DNA of 64,000 bases from Chaenocephalus aceratus (taxonomy: Eukaryota > Chordata > Actinopteri > Perciformes > Channichthyidae), in contig CM043790.1 in the NCBI GenBank assembly GCA_023974075.1, positions 18,553,883 through 18,617,882 of the forward strand, read 5' to 3'. Both the position numbers and the translations under genes were made by a program. Below, one piece after another: positions 61,148 through 64,000 of this stretch. The notes under the pieces are model-generated. The model had not been told where the DNA came from and did no database searches. It saw only the letters and a list, made by a program, of their open reading frames with translations. The stretch's first letter is position 1; the number at the start of each line of letters is the position of its first letter.

Positions 61148-63099
61148 GAATAAATTGACGTAGTTTCAGCAGGAAATGGGTTTATTAAGTGTAGGAGAGA
61201 AGACGTCATAGAGTGAGTAGATAGACGAACATTTTCGAGAAGTATGAAAAATCCCCCTCCTACACACTCGCACACAAACAGAAGACTGTCTCGGATCACT
61301 TCCTTTATGCAAAAAGTAAAAAAAATCTTACGCTCATGAAGTGTGTTTTAATTTTTATTTCCGGCAAAGGATTGTTACAAGGTCAATGGTTTTGTAAAAG
61401 GTAGGAAGTGACTGTGGATCAAACAACCACTAATGGCCTTTTAATTAATTTTTTAATTAAATACATATAAGTATATTCAGCTAGATTATGAAATGTTCAA
61501 ATTCATGACTTGAAACATGTTGCCATGATTCAAACAAGCCCTGATCAGTTAGAATTAATAGATACATGTACAAAGTAAATATGACATGTTAAAACACTGC
61601 AGTTAAATGCATCGATTGTGTTTTATGACCTACAAATAGAAAAATAAACATTAGGAAACATTTTGAACTCCAACAGAGCTGTAATGTTTCCAGGGCCAAA
61701 TGTAATCAATTGCAGAGTTTTTTGTTTTTCTTTTGAGTTGTTGATCCCCCCTGTGTGCCACTTTGCTCTGGGTGGGGGTCTGCCCTGCACGCACACAGAA
61801 ACCATGAGGTAAGCAATGTCCACACCAAAGCTCCATGAGGATGAGGCAAGTGCTAACTTTCTGTGATCTCCTCTAAGCCCTGTGTGTCTTCTAAACTAAT
61901 TTGGAGGAGTTTGACTAGGAGCGCAAATCTTTGGAGGTTTAATGGACTGAAGGATTGACTCCCTACACAGATCCCCTGACTGAATGATTCATAGACCATG
62001 ATGATGATGATGATGATGGTGTGTCAGTCACTTTTTCACTTTAAAATGTATCTTTAAAAGTACATAATATGTCCTATAACATGTCACATCTGTATATGTA
62101 CAAGACACAGTGCACTTTCACAATGTGTTGCAGTCGTGTGACTGTTTACACAAACTCATTATGTAAAAGTGTTGGATTCTCTCCCAGTGGAGGCACGCCC
62201 ATACCTGTCTAAGTGAGTGTGGAGTGATGAGAAGCAGGTACTCACAGGCCTCTTCAACAAGTTTGCTTTATTGATCTCAAGCAGGTTACAGCACCTAACC
62301 AGAAACAACAAACAGGGACATGCAGTGCTTCAAACTGAAGTTTCGTATGAGCATTTACAAGTTGTTTTGAAAGCAAGATCTGACACATTTTTTTAAATGA
62401 TCTCTATAAACCGCAATGAATTAGCACAGAGTATGGACTGATGAAACATATAAGCAGTACATAGTTTCCAAATTACAATTTGGAAGTAGGCTACATTTAA
62501 AAGAAGTAAAATGGCATTTGCTTTTTTAAGCTGCATGTTACAACACACGTGTCTCCCTTATAATCCCAAATAAGATTTGGAAATGCACTTTCAGTGAAAT
62601 CCTTAAACCTAATTAAATTAAAGTAAACACCCCACCTCTTGCAATATTACCAAGAGCTTTAGAGATTCAATGTATGTAACAGGGTACAGGTGAGAGATGA
62701 GCTCATGTCCAGGGTCAACAGAGTATAACATCTGCTTGGTTTGAAGTTTGGTTCAAGTGACTACAATGAAGAATTGCCCCAGACCCATTAGTATAATAAC
62801 TTATAGGGAAAATCTAGCCACGGATTTATTCAGTCATGTATTACTGAAATGTGTTGACTAAACATTACTATATGTAGGCTATATGTGTGGTTGAAATTGT
62901 TATTATACGATACAAATAAAGACTGAAACCGTGGTAAACATACATACTTAAAAGTTATGTTAAAATGATATTGAGTGAATGTGAAGAAAAGTGTGTATAT
63001 CAAACCTAGAAGCAAATACAGCCATTTCTAGTTCACACATGTTGAGGGAATTTGTGCTTATCTGAGGCAAAACTAAAGTAGCCTACTTATTCTCCAAAA
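61148..63099. other. intergenic DNA between b4galnt4 and abtb2
   Basis: AT-rich unique sequence with a short (GAT)n tract near 62000-62018. No gene or RNA recognised. It could hold regulatory elements for abtb2, but nothing specific is visible. Confidence 0.55.
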
Positions 63100-63474
63100 T
63101 AAAGGAAACATTTGGAGCGAGTCCTGATTGGCTGCCCGCAGAAATCGTCCCTCTCCTGATTGGTACTTGAGCTGCTTCCGTGTTGTCATTCAGCAGCGAA
63201 CCCTCCTTTCACACATCTGTAGCCGAGTGTATCCAACAGCCTGTTCCTGACCGAGCACCGTCCGGGACGGGAGTGGGATGAGCTATTTTCGGACTTTTCC
63301 ACGGTTATCTACGAAAACGACACAGTTTCGGTCTGCTGGTCAACAATACGGGATATATTGTAACAAATGAACTCAGGTCTGGTTGTTTTCAGAAAGCTGG
63401 GAGACACTCCGTCGTATGTTAAAGAGTTTGGATACTGGAGGAAAGTTTAAATCCCTGCGCTGCCCGGGGGAAAG
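63100..63474 (+). promoter_or_regulatory. abtb2: abtb2 promoter and 5' UTR exon 1
   Basis: A locally GC- and CpG-richer block directly upstream of abtb2. GATTGG (reverse CCAAT, NF-Y type) occurs at 63126-63131 and again at 63158-63163, 32 bp apart. The likely non-coding exon 1 ends at AAAG followed by donor GTGAGA (63475). No TATA box was seen, which fits a CpG-type promoter. The start site is not defined by the sequence. Confidence 0.5.
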
Positions 63475-63741
63475 GTGAGACGGGTGCGACTTTAACTTCC
63501 CCGGCTTACTCATTTGATAATAACAACAACATATTAGCTATCGAGCAGCATTTTACCAGCGTGTGCAGTTGTGTCATTTCTCTATCCTGCACTGAACTAA
63601 GTTTAGCAGCATGTCAGTCAACGGTGCCGCTGTGTAACCAGTTATTCCAGCTCTGCGGGGAGTTTCGACTGCTGCTTGACTGACTTCAGGTAAACCGCTC
63701 ACCAGGTTTGCCGCTTTGCTTCAAAACCCTTGTTCAAACAG
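63475..63741 (+). other. abtb2: abtb2 putative intron 1 (5' UTR intron)
   Basis: A 267 bp interval between donor GTGAGA and an acceptor ending CAAACAG just before the start codon. An alternative donor (CAG then GTAAAC near 63691) could create an extra 5' UTR exon. Motif-based only. Confidence 0.4.
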
Positions 63742-63751
63742 TTTCACAATA

Positions 63752-64000
63752 ATGGCTGGTTTGAGCAATGCCCACATGAAAACCCTGGAGGACCTCACCC
63801 TGGACTCTGGCTATGGGGCGGGGGACTCGTGTAAATCCCTCAGCCTGTCCTCCTCCAAGTCCAACTCGCAGGCCTTTATGACGATCCCTCATCGGGGAAA
63901 CTGGTGGTACTACTCCGGCTCTATGAACAGCAGGAACAACAGCTGGGATACGGTCAACACGGTCCTCCCCGAAGACCCGGAGGACATATTCTCAAAGTGT
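63752..64000 (+). CDS. abtb2: abtb2 (ankyrin repeat and BTB domain protein), N-terminal 83 codons, cut by window end
   Basis: An open frame from ATG at 63752 with no stop before the window ends. It encodes [20 protein letters not shown], then [20 protein letters not shown] and [20 protein letters not shown], closely matching the remembered N-terminus of vertebrate ABTB2 (BPOZ-2). ABTB2 is reported to contain ankyrin repeats and a BTB domain and to bind eEF1A and CUL3-type ligase machinery. Those domains lie beyond the window. A plausible acceptor (CAAACAG) at 63741 puts the exon start at 63742, 10 bp before the ATG. Whether this is the abtb2a or abtb2b paralogue cannot be decided here. Confidence 0.88.
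   Translation, partial: MAGLSNAHMKTLEDLTLDSGYGAGDSCKSLSLSSSKSNSQAFMTIPHRGNWWYYSGSMNSRNNSWDTVNTVLPEDPEDIFSKC

Overview
The window is vertebrate genomic DNA, almost certainly from a teleost fish. The evidence is split genes with GT-AG introns, very long (GT)n arrays, and a dense mix of fish-type mobile elements: a DIRS retrotransposon, a 3' RTE/Rex3-like LINE end, Tol2-like hAT fragments, TTAA-flanked MITEs and a tRNA-derived SINE. There is no bacterial or viral gene organisation. Most of the window is intron.

One gene dominates. Fourteen in-phase exons on the + strand (15275 to 58609) encode the C-terminal 1045 residues of a beta-1,4-N-acetylgalactosaminyltransferase, best matched to B4GALNT4: the end of a PA14-like region, a linker, a very long disordered acidic/basic exon, and the GT catalytic domain with its DLH and WGGEDWE motifs. 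The N-terminal exons (membrane anchor and first part of the PA14-like region) lie upstream of the window. A roughly 2 kb 3' UTR probably ends near an AATAAA at 60601. A second + strand gene starts at the right edge: a CpG-rich promoter and 5' UTR exon (about 63100-63474), then the first 83 codons of abtb2 (63752-64000), cut off by the window end.

Layout. 1-4054: b4galnt4 intron. 4055-10399: an inserted, inactivated DIRS-type tyrosine-recombinase retrotransposon with inverted terminal repeats and an internal complementary region, itself carrying a nested 765 bp hAT element with a perfect 8 bp target duplication. 10400-34938: intron sequence with a Rex3-like LINE end, a SINE, several class II elements and microsatellites. 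34939-48579: an exon, then a 13.6 kb intron holding a Tol2-like element, a TA-flanked element, a hAT element with pol III box-like sequences, and a solo LTR hit by a foldback MITE. 48580-58609: compact exon-rich 3' half of b4galnt4. 58610-63100: 3' UTR, a TTAA MITE and intergenic DNA. 63100-64000: abtb2 promoter and first coding exon.

The two genes are in tandem, with about 5.1 kb between stop and start codons. B4GALNT4 makes LacdiNAc (GalNAc-beta1,4-GlcNAc) on N-glycans in the Golgi. ABTB2 is an ankyrin/BTB protein. I see no functional link between them beyond shared linkage. I found no evidence of a new molecular system. The most notable items are a splice donor fused to a (GT)n array, the nested DIRS/hAT insertion with its intact replication-type repeat architecture, and the large lineage-expanded exon of b4galnt4.
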